From: Albimonas pacifica
GTDB taxonomy: Bacteria; Pseudomonadota; Alphaproteobacteria; Rhodobacterales; Rhodobacteraceae
Direction of reading: 5' to 3'
NCBI RefSeq assembly: GCF_900113695.1
Contig: NZ_FOQH01000002.1
Span: 186,001-250,000, forward strand
Length of the DNA stretch: 64,000 nt
Each line of letters starts with the position of its first letter. The first letter of the stretch is position 1. A program made the position numbers and the translations under genes. Of the stretch, positions 1 through 9,261 are shown one piece after another. Under the pieces are notes generated by a model. It was given only the letters and a program-made list of their open reading frames with translations. It was not told where the DNA came from and made no database searches.

Positions 1-702
1 CGGATCGAGCGCGACATCCGCCGCGAGGAGGCCGCGATCGAGGCGCTGGAGACCAAGCTGCGGCTCAACCCCGGCTCGGAGGCCGAGCAGGCGGAGTCCC
101 GCGAGGAGATCGCCGAGCACCGGGCCCAGATCGAGGCCCTCGCGGCCGAGATCCCGCAGACCTGGGACGCCGCTTACAAGGAGTTCGCGACGCTCAACAA
201 GGCGGAGACGGACCTGCGCCGCGACTATCGGCGCGCCGCCGACGGCGCGGCGGAGGCGGCGATCGCGCTCGAGGCGACGCTGGCCTCGACCGAGGCCCTG
301 CGCGAAATCCGCTCGGAGCTGGCGGCCTTCCGCGCCCGCATCGGGCAGGAGCCGCCGGCCGACCTGGTGGAGCCGGTCTCCGACCTGCGCAGCCGCGTGG
401 GCGAGATCGAGGGGGCCGGCGACGTCCGCTCGGGCGTCAACGACGCCCGCCGGGCGCTGCGCGACTCCGAGCCCAACGAGGCCGAGGCCCTGGCGGCCAT
501 GGACGCCGCGCTGGCCGCGCTCGACGCCGAGCTCGCCTGGCGCGACCGGGCGCTGACGGAGCTGGCGCCGGGGCTGGGCGCCTATGTCGACGGCATCACC
601 CGCTCGGTGGGCGCGCGCGCCCTGACGCGGATGCCCGAGGACATGGCGCTCTCGGTGGCGGCCTGCGAGGCGAACCACCACGACCTGTCGCTCGACTTCT
701 GA
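1..702 (+). CDS. Coiled-coil protein of unknown function, C-terminal part
   Basis: The reading frame is open from the first base and ends with TGA at 700-702, so about 233 C-terminal residues are present and the start lies outside the window. The first 115 residues are dense in Glu, Ala, Arg and Leu with heptad-like spacing, which predicts a long coiled coil. The end is less charged and finishes HHDLSLDF. I see no membrane segment, enzyme motif or signal peptide in this part. I do not recognise the family. A strong hairpin terminator follows closely, so this is the last gene of its transcription unit. Its reality is supported by consistent high-GC codon use; its role is unknown. Confidence 0.75.
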   Translation, partial: RIERDIRREEAAIEALETKLRLNPGSEAEQAESREEIAEHRAQIEALAAEIPQTWDAAYKEFATLNKAETDLRRDYRRAADGAAEAAIALEATLASTEALREIRSELAAFRARIGQEPPADLVEPVSDLRSRVGEIEGAGDVRSGVNDARRALRDSEPNEAEALAAMDAALAALDAELAWRDRALTELAPGLGAYVDGITRSVGARALTRMPEDMALSVAACEANHHDLSLDF

Positions 703-726
703 TCGCCGCCGCCGCGCGGACCTCGC

Positions 727-750
727 GGGCCGCCCCGAAAGGGGCGGCCC
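727..750 (+). terminator. Rho-independent-type hairpin after the coiled-coil gene
   Basis: A perfect 10-bp stem GGGCCGCCCC / GGGGCGGCCC closes a GAAA tetraloop and is followed by GTTCGCATTC, with only a weak U tract. It lies 24 bases after the stop codon and separates the upstream gene from the SOS-controlled imuB unit. Confidence 0.75.
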
Positions 751-853
751 GTTCGCATTCAGGGGCGCGCGGGGGGGCGACAGGAGCTGACGGGGCGGGG
801 CAGGGGGGCCCTGCGCTCGGACTCGACAGGGCGGGGGCTGCGGGCGAAAATGA

Positions 854-868
854 GAACATAAAGGGAAC
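854..868 (+). promoter_or_regulatory. LexA (SOS) operator upstream of imuB
   Basis: The sequence GAACATAAAGGGAAC is a direct repeat GAAC-N7-GAAC. Read on the other strand this is GTTC-N7-GTTC, the established LexA box of Alphaproteobacteria. It sits 90 bases before the imuB start and overlaps an AT-rich CATAAA that could be part of a -10 element. The placement in front of a known SOS gene makes the assignment strong, although binding is inferred. Confidence 0.82.
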
Positions 869-958
869 ATCCTGCGCCGAGTCGCCCCGCGCATCGGGGC
901 GGCCGGGCGCCCGCCGCCGTTCCCGCGCCGACCCCGCCGCCGCCGACCCGAGGCCGCC

Positions 959-2812
959 ATGTCCCTCGACGTTCCCGCCTTCGCCCCCGTCTCCGGCTCC
1001 GTCTCCGCCCCCGTCTCCGTGTCCGCGGAGTCCCGGCGGATCCTGTGCCTGTGGCTGCCGCGGCTGGCGGCGGAGCGGGAGCTGCGCCGCCCCGCCTCGG
1101 CCCACCTGCGCCTGGGCGAGGCCGAGGCCGCCTTCGCGGTGGCCGAGGAGGGGCCCGCGGGCCTGCGCCTGATCTCCTGCAACGCCGCCGCCGAGGCGGC
1201 GGGGCTCGCGCCCGGCATGGGTCTCGCGGACGCGCGCGCGATCCACCCCGCTCTCGCCACCCGGATGCGCGACCGCCTGGGCGAGGCGCGCTTCCGCGAG
1301 GGGCTCTCGCGCTGGGCCGGCCGCTTCTCGCCCTGGGTCGCGCCCGAGACGCCGCCCGACACGCCGGAGCTGGCCGGGGAGGGGGGGCTCGCGCTCGACG
1401 TCACCGGCTGCGCGCATCTCTTCGGGGGCGAGGCCGAGATGGCCGCGCGCATGGTCGAGGAGCTCGAGGCGCTGGGCCTGACCGCGCAGGCCGGCGTCGC
1501 CGACAGCCGCGGGGCGGCCTGGGCGCTGGCCCGCTGCGGCCTGGGACCGGCCCCGGGCGAGGATCCCGCCGACGCCCTGCCGCCCGGGCGCGACGGGGAC
1601 GCGATCCGCCAGGACGCCCACGCCACGCGGGTGCGCTCGCCCTCCCGCGGGGGGGCGCGGGGCAGCTGGGCGCGGCCGCGGGGCGGGGGGCGGCGGCCGG
1701 GGGGCGACGCGGCGGAGCTGAAGCCCGTGCAGCGCGGCCCGGTCGCCATCGCCCCGCCCGGCGGCGGGCGCGCCGCGCTGGCGGGCCTGCCGGTGGCCGC
1801 CCTGCGCCTGCCGCCCGCCACCTCCGCCGCGCTGGCGCGGCTGGGGCTGCGGCGGATCGGCGACCTCTACGGCATCCCGCGCGCCACCCTCGCCCGCCGC
1901 TTCGGGATCGAGCTGCCCGCCCGCCTCGACCAGGCGCTGGCCCAGGCGCCCGAGCCGGTGTCGCCCGTGCGCCCGCCGCGCCCCCACGCCGTGCGCCTGA
2001 CCCTGCCCGAGCCGATCGGCCTGCGCCACGACCTCGAGGCGGCGCTGGGCCGCCTGCTGCTGCGCCTGTGCGAGCGGCTGGAGGAGGAGGGGCTGGGCGC
2101 GCGCCGCCTGCGCCTCGCGATCCGCCGGGCGGACGGGAGCGGGCAGGCGCGCGAGCTGGGGCTGGCGCGTCCCGGGCGCGATCCGGTCCGGCTGGCGCGG
2201 CTGTTCGACCAGGCGCTGGACGACTTCGACGCGGGCTTCGGAATCGACGCCGTGCGCCTGCAGGCCACCGTGGTCGAGCCGTTGCACATGGTTCAGCGCC
2301 GGGGCCATTTCGAGGCGCAGGCCGAGGCGGAGTCGCGCCGCAGGCCCGGCGGCGGGGACGATTTCGCCGACCTGCTGGGGCGGCTGGGCTCGCGCATCGG
2401 CCTCGACCGGCTGCTGCGCTTCGAGGCCGCCGACACCCATATCCCCGAGAAGACCGCCCGCCTGGTCCCCGCCGCCTACGCCGCGCCGCGGACCGAGCCC
2501 TGGCCCGCGCCCCCCGGCCCCCGCCCGATCCTGATGCTGCGCCCCGAGCCGATCCGCATCCTCGAGCCCGGCCGCCCGCCGCCCCTGTTCCGCTGGCGCC
2601 GGCTGGAGCGGCGGGTGGTCTTCGCCGAGGGGCCGGAGCGGATCTCGCCCGAATGGTGGCTCGACGATCCCGACTGGCGCGACGGCCCCCGCGACTACTG
2701 GCGGATCGAGACCGCGCGGGGCGAGCGGATCTGGCTGTTCCAGACCGCCTCCCGGGCCGCCGTGGCGCGCGGAGAACAGTGGACCTGGTTCGTGCAGGGG
2801 CTCTTCGCGTGA
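959..2812 (+). CDS. imuB: ImuB-type Y-family DNA polymerase-like protein
   Basis: This 617-residue protein starts, after about 25 disordered residues, with the ImuB signature ILCLWLPRLAAEREL. The position where active Y-family polymerases carry their first catalytic Asp is replaced here, as is typical of ImuB. Further on are LDVTGCAHLFGG near residue 145, a low-complexity Gly/Arg/Pro linker near residues 200-250, a helix-hairpin region (LARLGLRRIGDLYGIPRA) and the little-finger and C-terminal domains. In known systems ImuB is a non-catalytic adaptor that joins ImuA and the error-prone polymerase DnaE2 to the beta clamp for SOS mutagenesis. Here neither imuA nor dnaE2 is adjacent. A LexA box lies upstream. 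The start at 959 is preceded by GAGG; a slightly later start is possible. Confidence 0.88.
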   Translation: MSLDVPAFAPVSGSVSAPVSVSAESRRILCLWLPRLAAERELRRPASAHLRLGEAEAAFAVAEEGPAGLRLISCNAAAEAAGLAPGMGLADARAIHPALATRMRDRLGEARFREGLSRWAGRFSPWVAPETPPDTPELAGEGGLALDVTGCAHLFGGEAEMAARMVEELEALGLTAQAGVADSRGAAWALARCGLGPAPGEDPADALPPGRDGDAIRQDAHATRVRSPSRGGARGSWARPRGGGRRPGGDAAELKPVQRGPVAIAPPGGGRAALAGLPVAALRLPPATSAALARLGLRRIGDLYGIPRATLARRFGIELPARLDQALAQAPEPVSPVRPPRPHAVRLTLPEPIGLRHDLEAALGRLLLRLCERLEEEGLGARRLRLAIRRADGSGQARELGLARPGRDPVRLARLFDQALDDFDAGFGIDAVRLQATVVEPLHMVQRRGHFEAQAEAESRRRPGGGDDFADLLGRLGSRIGLDRLLRFEAADTHIPEKTARLVPAAYAAPRTEPWPAPPGPRPILMLRPEPIRILEPGRPPPLFRWRRLERRVVFAEGPERISPEWWLDDPDWRDGPRDYWRIETARGERIWLFQTASRAAVARGEQWTWFVQGLFA

Positions 2813-3386
2813 GGCGCGCGCTGCGCTGCAAAATAGCGTATGGAGACCGTCTCGGCGGCCGATTCGGGGGACGAATCGGCTCGCCCGGAACAAGGCGTGA
2901 GGAGTCGCCTGACATGCCCCCGATCCGCGACGACGGCTCTCGGTCGACGCCGGCGCGCTTGCGCGCCGCCTCGCGTCCGTACGCCCGCGGCGGCAGGGGC
3001 CCCCGGACGGAGCCGCCCGCAGCGGGCTTCGTCCCCGACCGTCTCCGCTCCAAGGCGTTGAGCCCGCAGCGCGTCTTCGCGCTTCGGGCCGCCCGCGCCG
3101 TCGTCTGAGGGCCGCACCCGGGCCATGACGAACGCTGCGGGCGCCGCAATGCGGCAGGCCGTTGGACGGAGCCATTTTTTCGCCGGATACGCGCCCCGAC
3201 GCGGCCGTTTCGAACGGCTTTGGTCTAAGCCATGACATGCAGCCGCCGAATCCCCAGCGCCGTGCCTGCCTTCCCGTCGCCAGCCCTCGCCGGACGCCGC
3301 AGCGTGCCCTGCGCGGACCCGGCGCGCGGCGCGGCGGCCAGGGTCCGTCCCGGCTTTTCCGACCTACGAGGGGGACTCGCAAACTC
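2813..3386. other. Intergenic region between imuB and opgG, with one inverted repeat
   Basis: No convincing gene is present in these 574 bases; the short open frames have no recognisable protein features. At 2858-2880 there is a perfect 9-bp inverted repeat, GCCGATTCG and CGAATCGGC around GGGGA, which could end the imuB transcript; each arm contains a GANTC site. Nearer opgG a run of T at 3175-3180 and two small hairpins (3205-3217 and 3216-3231) suggest a promoter or leader, but I cannot define it. Confidence 0.5.
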
Positions 3387-4985
3387 ATGATCCGGGACGT
3401 GTTCCACGCCGCCGCCTGGTCTCTGGACCGCCGTCGCTTCGTCGTCGGCGCCGGCGCCGCCACGCTGATGGCCGCGGCGCCCGCCGCCTCCGATTCGCCC
3501 GTCGGCATGGCCCGCGCCCAGGAGGCGCCGCCCGAGGGATTCGGCTTCGAGGCGGTGATCGAACGCGCCCGCGCCCTGGCCGCCGAAAGCCACGCCCCCC
3601 GCCGCCAGAGCCCCAACGGCCCCTTCGCCGACCTCGGCTACGACAAGTACCGCTCGATCCGTTACCGCCAGGAGGCGCGGATCTGGCGCGGCGAGAACCG
3701 GGGCTTCGAGCTCGACCTGATGCCGCCGGGCTCGATCTACACCGACCGGGTCGACGTCTCGGTGGTCGAGAACGGCGCCGAGCGGCCGCTGCCCTTCGAC
3801 GCCCAGGCCCTGCATTTCGACCCCGAGCGCTTCGGCCTGCCCGACGGCCGCGCCCCCGAGGGCGCGGGCGAGGGGCTGAGCTGGACCGGCTTCCGCATCC
3901 GCTTCCCCCTCAACCGCCCCGAGGCGATGGACGAGGTGGCCGTCTTCCAGGGCGCCAGCTACTTCCGCGGCGTCGCGCGCAACCAGATCTTCGGCCTCTC
4001 GGCGCGCGCGCTCGCCATCAAGACCGGCGCGCCGGGCGGCGAGGAGTTCCCGGTGTTCACCCATTTCTGGGTCCACCGTCCCGACGAGAACGCCGCCGAG
4101 ATCCTGATCCACGCCCTGCTCGACAGCCCCTCGGTCGCCGGCGCCTACGAGTTCCTGGTGCGGCCGGGCGCCGAGACCACGATGGACATCCGCTCGGTCC
4201 TGATCCCGCGCGACGACATCCAGGAGATCGGCGTCGCCCCCCTGACCTCGATGTACTACTTCGGGGCCAAGGAGCGCGGGCGCGTGGACGACTACCGCGA
4301 CGCGGTGCACGACAGCTCCGGCCTGCAGATGCTGACCGGCGCGGGCGAGCGCCTGTGGCGCCCCGTGCAGAACCCCGCGACGCTGCAGATGTCCTTCTTC
4401 CAGGACGAGAACCCCAAGGGCTTCGGCCTGGTGCAGCGCCAGCGCGACTTCGCCTCCTATTCCGACGCCGAGGCGCGCTACGAAAAACGCCCCTCGGCCT
4501 GGGTCACGCCGGCGCAGGGCTGGGGCAAGGGCGGCGAGATGCTGGTCGAGATCCCGACCCAGTCGGAGTTCAACGACAACATCGTCAGCTTCTGGCGCCC
4601 CGAGCAGGCGCTGGAGGCCGGGCAGACCTACAGCTTCGACTATCGCCTATACTGGTGCGGGCTGCCGCCGGACGACGCGCCGACCGCGCGCGTCGTCTCG
4701 ACCCGCGGCGGCCGCTCGATCCACGCCGAGAACAGCCGGCTGCTGGCGGTCGACTTCGACCTGGGCGACCGCGGCATGGCCGGGATCGAGCCGCGGGTCG
4801 AAGTCTCGGGCGCCCCGCTCGAGAACGTGCATTTCTACGGCGTGCCCGGCGGCAGCCGCGCCCGCGTGGTGATGCGCTTCCAGCCGCCGGCGAACGCCGG
4901 CGTCGAGTTCCGTCTTCAGCTTTTCGAAACCACGAGCGGCGAACCCGTTTCCGAGACCTGGCTTTACCGGTGGACCCCGTCATGA
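3387..4985 (+). CDS. opgG: Periplasmic glucan biosynthesis protein, OpgG/OpgD family
   Basis: The 532-residue protein belongs to the MdoG/OpgG/OpgD family, which works in the periplasm on the backbone of osmoregulated periplasmic glucans made by OpgH. I chose ATG 3387 because it follows AGGGGG and gives an N-terminus with a twin-arginine signal, DRRRFVVGAGAATLMA, ending near ARAQ at about residue 45. A longer frame reaches back to 3162 but that part looks non-coding. The mature part opens FGFEAVIERARALAAESHAP and continues with the family's FADLGYDKYRSIRY stretch. A Tat signal is more usual for the OpgD paralogue, so the G or D name is uncertain. It overlaps opgH by 4 bases (ATGA), indicating translational coupling. 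Confidence 0.9.
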   Translation: MIRDVFHAAAWSLDRRRFVVGAGAATLMAAAPAASDSPVGMARAQEAPPEGFGFEAVIERARALAAESHAPRRQSPNGPFADLGYDKYRSIRYRQEARIWRGENRGFELDLMPPGSIYTDRVDVSVVENGAERPLPFDAQALHFDPERFGLPDGRAPEGAGEGLSWTGFRIRFPLNRPEAMDEVAVFQGASYFRGVARNQIFGLSARALAIKTGAPGGEEFPVFTHFWVHRPDENAAEILIHALLDSPSVAGAYEFLVRPGAETTMDIRSVLIPRDDIQEIGVAPLTSMYYFGAKERGRVDDYRDAVHDSSGLQMLTGAGERLWRPVQNPATLQMSFFQDENPKGFGLVQRQRDFASYSDAEARYEKRPSAWVTPAQGWGKGGEMLVEIPTQSEFNDNIVSFWRPEQALEAGQTYSFDYRLYWCGLPPDDAPTARVVSTRGGRSIHAENSRLLAVDFDLGDRGMAGIEPRVEVSGAPLENVHFYGVPGGSRARVVMRFQPPANAGVEFRLQLFETTSGEPVSETWLYRWTPS

Positions 4986-7204
4986 ACGCCCCCACGACCT
5001 TCAAGACCGGCTCCGACGCCCGGCCCGACATCGCCTCGGCCGGCCCTGAAACCGCGCCCGAGACGTCCAACGTCGCCTCGCTGGGCGCCCGTGCGGCGGG
5101 CCCCACCCCGCCCCGCGCGCCCCTGTCGATGCCGCCGCAGGATCTGCGCCGCTCGCCCCCCGCGAAGTTCCGCCAGCAGTCCTGGCGGACCATCGGCGCG
5201 CGCATCCTGACCTTCGGCGGCGCCCTGGCGCTGACCGTGCTGGGCGCCGACCAGATGCTGCGCGCCTTCGACCCCGAGGCGGTGAACGGCCTGCAGATCG
5301 CTTTGCGCGCCCTCTTCGTCGTCACCTTCGGCTGGATCGCGCTGTCGGCCTGCGCCGCGCTGGCGGGGCTGCTGTTCGCGCCGAAGCCGCCCCGGACCGA
5401 CGCCTCGGTCCCCCTGCGCTCGCGCACCGCGATCGTGATGCCGGTCTACAACGAGGACGCCGCCGCCTCCTGCGGGGCGCTGGCCGCCATGGCGCGCGGC
5501 CTCGACGAACTGGGGCACGCGCGCAACTTCGAGATCTTCGTGATCTCCGACAGCCGCGACCCCGACGTCTGGGTCGAGGAGACCACCGCCGTCGAGGCCC
5601 TGCGCCGCGAGCTCGCGGGCGTGATGCCGGTCTGGTATCGCCGCCGCCCCCACAACACCGCCCGCAAGTCCGGCAACGTGCAGGACTTCGTCGAGAAGTG
5701 GGGCGGGCGCTACGACTTCTTCCTCGCGCTCGACGCCGACAGCCTGATGGAGGGCGCCACCATCGCCGAGATGGTCCGGCGGATGGAGGCGCGCCCGCGC
5801 CTCGGCCTCCTGCAGTCGAACCCCGCGCTCGCCTTCGGCACGACCCCCTTCGCGCGCCTGCAGCAGTTCGCCGGCGCCCTCTACGGGCCCGTGGTCGCCC
5901 GCGGCGTCGCCGCCTGGCAGGGCACGGACGGCAACTTCTGGGGCCACAACGCCCTGATCCGCACCAGGGCCTTCGCCGCCTCCGCCGGCCTGCCCGAGCT
6001 CGCCGGCCGCAAGCCCTTCGGCGGCCACGTCCTCTCCCACGACTTCGTCGAGGCGGCCCTGCTGCGCCGCGCCGGGTGGGAAGTGCGCATGGACCCCGAC
6101 CTCGGCGGCAGCTGGGAGGGCTCTCCGCCCTCGCTGCTGGCGGCCTCGGTGCGCGACCGGCGCTGGGCGCAGGGCAACCTGCAGCACGCCAAGATCATCG
6201 GCGCGCGCGGCCTTCGCTGGCCCAACCGGGTGCATTTCGCCATCGGCATCGGCTCCTACCTGATGTCGCCGATCTGGCTGATCATGATCTGCGTCGGCCT
6301 CGCGCTGACCGCCCAGGCGATCTGGTTCCGGCCGGAGTATTTCGCCTCCGCCTTCCAGCTCTTCCCGACCTGGCCGCGCTTCGATTCCGAGCGGATGCTG
6401 ACCCTGTTCCTGGTCTCGATGGGCCTGCTGATGACCCCCAAGATCATCGGCATCGTCAACGCCATCGTCGTCGGCGAGCGGCGGCGCGCGCTGGGCGGCG
6501 GGTTCCGCATCCTGTGGGGCGCGACCGCCGAGATCCTGCTCTCCGCCCTCGTCGCGCCGGCGATGATGATGATGCAGAGCCGGCACGTCTTCGACATCCT
6601 GATGGGCCGCGACGCCGGCTGGGTCCCGCAGGAGCGCGAGGGCGCCGCCCTGCCGTGGCGCATGGCCGTGGCCGCGCACTGGGGCCATGTCTCGATCGGC
6701 GTGGTGCTCGCGGTGGCGCTGTGGTTCACCCAGCCCGAGGTGCTGATCTGGCTGTCGCCGGTGCTGGTGGGCCTGGCGCTGTCGCCGCTGATCTCGCGCG
6801 TCTCCGGCGATCCGAAGGTGGGGGCCGCCCTGCGCCGGATGCGCCTGCTCGACACCGCCGGCGACCTGCGCCCGTTCCCCGCCGCCCTGAAGGCCGAGGC
6901 CGCCGAGGCCCGGATCCGCGACGGCGTGGCGGGCAGCCTGACCGCGCTGCTCGCGCGTCCCGACCGCTTCGCCGACCACGCCTCGGGCGTCGACACGGAG
7001 CTGGAGGAGGAGGCCGACGACGAGCCCCGCCGCCTCGCCCGCGTCACCGCCGCGGCCAAGATCCAGGCCGCCTCCTCGCCCGCCGAGGCCCTGCGCTGGA
7101 TGTCGCGGGAGGAGCGCACGGCCCTCGCCGGCCGGCGCGACCTGCTCGAGGCCTGGCGCGCCTGCGGCGACGGCCCCGACCCGGCGGTCAAGGCCGCCGA
7201 GTGA
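4982..7204 (+). CDS. opgH: Glucan glucosyltransferase OpgH (membrane GT2)
   Basis: The 740-residue inner-membrane glycosyltransferase polymerises glucose from UDP-glucose into the linear backbone of osmoregulated periplasmic glucans. After a Pro/Ala-rich cytoplasmic N-terminus there are two membrane segments (about residues 70-90 and 105-130). The GT2 domain follows, opening TAIVMPVYNED, with the metal-binding DADS at 251-254 and the RDRRW motif at 391-395. Several more membrane helices and a polar C-terminus complete it. It is coupled to opgG by an ATGA overlap. No opgC or other substituent-adding gene follows; a terminator lies 12 bases downstream. Confidence 0.92.
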   Translation: MNAPTTFKTGSDARPDIASAGPETAPETSNVASLGARAAGPTPPRAPLSMPPQDLRRSPPAKFRQQSWRTIGARILTFGGALALTVLGADQMLRAFDPEAVNGLQIALRALFVVTFGWIALSACAALAGLLFAPKPPRTDASVPLRSRTAIVMPVYNEDAAASCGALAAMARGLDELGHARNFEIFVISDSRDPDVWVEETTAVEALRRELAGVMPVWYRRRPHNTARKSGNVQDFVEKWGGRYDFFLALDADSLMEGATIAEMVRRMEARPRLGLLQSNPALAFGTTPFARLQQFAGALYGPVVARGVAAWQGTDGNFWGHNALIRTRAFAASAGLPELAGRKPFGGHVLSHDFVEAALLRRAGWEVRMDPDLGGSWEGSPPSLLAASVRDRRWAQGNLQHAKIIGARGLRWPNRVHFAIGIGSYLMSPIWLIMICVGLALTAQAIWFRPEYFASAFQLFPTWPRFDSERMLTLFLVSMGLLMTPKIIGIVNAIVVGERRRALGGGFRILWGATAEILLSALVAPAMMMMQSRHVFDILMGRDAGWVPQEREGAALPWRMAVAAHWGHVSIGVVLAVALWFTQPEVLIWLSPVLVGLALSPLISRVSGDPKVGAALRRMRLLDTAGDLRPFPAALKAEAAEARIRDGVAGSLTALLARPDRFADHASGVDTELEEEADDEPRRLARVTAAAKIQAASSPAEALRWMSREERTALAGRRDLLEAWRACGDGPDPAVKAAE

Positions 7205-7215
7205 GCCCGATCGCA

Positions 7216-7241
7216 AAGGCCCGGCGCGCGCGCCGGGCCTT
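7216..7241 (+). terminator. Hairpin terminator after opgH
   Basis: An 11-bp stem, AAGGCCCGGCG pairing with CGCCGGGCCTT around CGCG, begins 12 bases after the opgH stop and is followed by CGTCGTT. It can act on both strands and lies between the convergent opgH and oxidoreductase genes. Confidence 0.75.
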
Positions 7242-7289
7242 CGTCGTTCCGGGCCCCGGGGGGGCCTGAAGGGGCCTCGCCCCCGGCCC

Positions 7290-8309
7290 TCAGCCGTCCA
7301 TGGTCACCGCGATCTTGCCCACCACGCCGCGGTCCTCCAGCGCCCGCAGGGCGTCAGCGGCCCGGTCGAGCGGGAACAGCCGCGACACATGCGGGTTCAG
7401 CTTGCCCTGCGCGTGCCACTCGCCCATCCGCTTCCAGGCCGCGAGCAGCTTTTCGGGGTGGCGTCGGCCGAACTGGCCGGCGCGCACGCCCACGATCTCG
7501 ATCTCCTTGATCAGCACGATGTTGGAGGGGGCGGGGCGGATCGCGGACTTGTCGCTCTCCGACCCCGCGCCGGTGAAGCCGATGACGGCGAGCCGCCCCT
7601 CCGGCCGCAGCACCCGCAGGCCGAGGTCGAAGAGCGGGCCGTTGACCGGGTCGTAGACCAGGTCCACGCCGCCGCCGCCGATCTCCTTGATCGTCTCGCG
7701 CAACTGCGGGTCGGCGGGGTCGAGCACGTGCTGCACCCCCTCGGCCCGCAGCATCTCGCGCTTGGCTTCCGAGGAGGCGGTGGCGATCACCCTCGCCCCG
7801 AGCGCGAGGCCGATCTGCACCGCGCCCAGCCCCACGCCGCCGGCGGCGCCGAAGACCACCATGGTCTCGTGCGGCTGCAGGCGTCCGCGGTCCACCACGC
7901 CCACGTAGCCCGTGTAGTGGCCGACGTAGAGGGAGGCCGCGGCCGCGTCCGACATCCCCTCGGGCGTCGGCAGCAGGGAGGAGGCCTTCACCGTCGTCTC
8001 CTCGGCGAAGCCGGCGCCCGCCGCGCCGACCATGGCGACGGCCCGGTCGCCGGGCTTCCAGCCCTCCACCCCCTCGCCCACGTCGAGGATCGTGCCCGCG
8101 GCCTCGAGGCCCGGGACGAAGGGCGGCTCGGCCCTATGCTGGTAGAGGCCGCGGGTCATCAGCAGGTCGGGATAGTTGGCCGAGGAGGCGGCGAGCCTCA
8201 GGCGGACCTCGCCCGGACCGGGGGCGCGGCTGGTCCAGTCCTGGACGCGCACGGCGTCGGGGCCGGTCAGCGCGGTGCAGACGGCGGCGCGCACGGTTCT
8301 GTCGCTCAA
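7290..8309 (-). CDS. Zinc-independent NADPH:quinone oxidoreductase (MDR family)
   Basis: This 339-residue medium-chain dehydrogenase/reductase resembles QorA and crotonase-type reductases. The N-terminal GroES-like part contains SANYPDLLMTRGLYQ and PFVPGLEAAGTI. The nucleotide-binding Rossmann loop is VFGAAGGVGLGAVQIGLALG, and catalytic zinc ligands are absent. I chose a TTG start at 8309 because an ideal GGAGG lies 7 bases upstream; a longer frame to 8402 is Arg/Pro-rich and looks non-coding. It lies 118 bases after the ABC permease gene on the same strand, so it may share the operon, but the substrate is unknown. Confidence 0.85.
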   Translation of the reverse strand: MSDRTVRAAVCTALTGPDAVRVQDWTSRAPGPGEVRLRLAASSANYPDLLMTRGLYQHRAEPPFVPGLEAAGTILDVGEGVEGWKPGDRAVAMVGAAGAGFAEETTVKASSLLPTPEGMSDAAAASLYVGHYTGYVGVVDRGRLQPHETMVVFGAAGGVGLGAVQIGLALGARVIATASSEAKREMLRAEGVQHVLDPADPQLRETIKEIGGGGVDLVYDPVNGPLFDLGLRVLRPEGRLAVIGFTGAGSESDKSAIRPAPSNIVLIKEIEIVGVRAGQFGRRHPEKLLAAWKRMGEWHAQGKLNPHVSRLFPLDRAADALRALEDRGVVGKIAVTMDG

Positions 8310-8427
8310 CGGGGATCCTCCTGCGGGCCGTCTCGCGCGGCCCCTTCGCGGGCGCGGGGGCGCCCGGCGGGCAGGGTCGACCGGCCGGCAGGCAGGGGTC
8401 AAGCCCCTCCGGCCGCGCAGTCCCGGC

Positions 8428-9261
8428 TCAGCGCCAGCGCAGCACCCGCTTCTCCAGCCGCCCGATCAGCCAGCTCACGGTCAGCCCGAGGATCGAGAGC
8501 ATCGCCACCCCCGCCACCAGCTGGTCGGTCGCCATCAGGTTGCCCGCCAGCAGCACGTAGGCGCCGATGCCGTATTCCGCGCCGATCATCTCGGCCGCCA
8601 CCAGCAGGATGATCGCGATCGAGGCCGAGATCCGGAACCCCGACAGGATCGCCGGCATCGCGCCCGGCAGGATGATCTTGCGCACGATCGACCAGCGCGA
8701 CAGGCCGAAGCTCTGGCCCATGCGCACCAGTCCCCGGTCCACCCCGTCGACCCCGCCGTAGACCGCGATCACCGTGGGGAAGAAGGTCCCGAAGAGGATC
8801 GTCGCGACCTTCGATTCCTCGCCGATCCCGAACCAGATGATGAAGAGCGGCAGCAGCGCGATCTTGGGGATCGGGAAGAAGGCCGCCACCAGCGGCACGA
8901 TGCCGGCGCGGGCCAGGCTGAAGAGCCCCGCCGCGAAGCCCACCGCGATGCCGAGCAGGGTTCCGAAAATCCACCCCTGCACCAGCCGCGACAGCGAGGC
9001 CTGGAGGTGCAGCGCCAGCTGCCCGGAGCGGGCGAGGTTCGAGAACGCCTCCAGCGCCTCCGACGGCGCGGGCAGCACGATGGGGCTGATCCAGCCCATC
9101 CGCGAGCCCGCCTCCCACGCCGCGAAGAGCGCGGCGAAGACCAGCGGACCCACCCAGCGGCGCGGGGTGGGGCGGAATCCGCCGCCGCGGAAGGGGACCG
9201 GGCGGGCGCCGGGGGCGGGCTCGGTCCGGGGGGCGGCGCCGGGCAGGGCTGCGTCAGACAT
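8428..9261 (-). CDS. ABC transporter permease, NitT/TauT (SsuC/TauC-like) family
   Basis: The 277-residue protein has a Pro-rich N-terminus followed by about six membrane helices. The cytoplasmic EAA-type loop is around GLSRWSIVRKIILPGAMPAI, the contact site for the ATPase. The fold and sequence are those of permeases importing sulfonates, taurine, nitrate or thiamine precursors. Its start overlaps the end of the ATPase gene by 8 bases, so the two are translationally coupled. Substrate cannot be inferred from the permease. Confidence 0.88.
   Translation of the reverse strand: MSDAALPGAAPRTEPAPGARPVPFRGGGFRPTPRRWVGPLVFAALFAAWEAGSRMGWISPIVLPAPSEALEAFSNLARSGQLALHLQASLSRLVQGWIFGTLLGIAVGFAAGLFSLARAGIVPLVAAFFPIPKIALLPLFIIWFGIGEESKVATILFGTFFPTVIAVYGGVDGVDRGLVRMGQSFGLSRWSIVRKIILPGAMPAILSGFRISASIAIILLVAAEMIGAEYGIGAYVLLAGNLMATDQLVAGVAMLSILGLTVSWLIGRLEKRVLRWR

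Noticed and set aside
2840..3061. Short frame between imuB and opgG that might be a remnant of dnaE2
   Set aside because: No polymerase motif; it is too short and has no protein-like composition.
3162..3386. Longer N-terminus for OpgG
   Set aside because: The stretch is Arg/Pro-rich; ATG 3387 has a ribosome site and starts a twin-arginine signal.
596..3616. Very long minus-strand open frame (1006 codons) over imuB
   Set aside because: It is a mirror of high-GC codons in imuB; the product is Arg/Gly/Ala-rich without domains, and imuB is a recognisable family.
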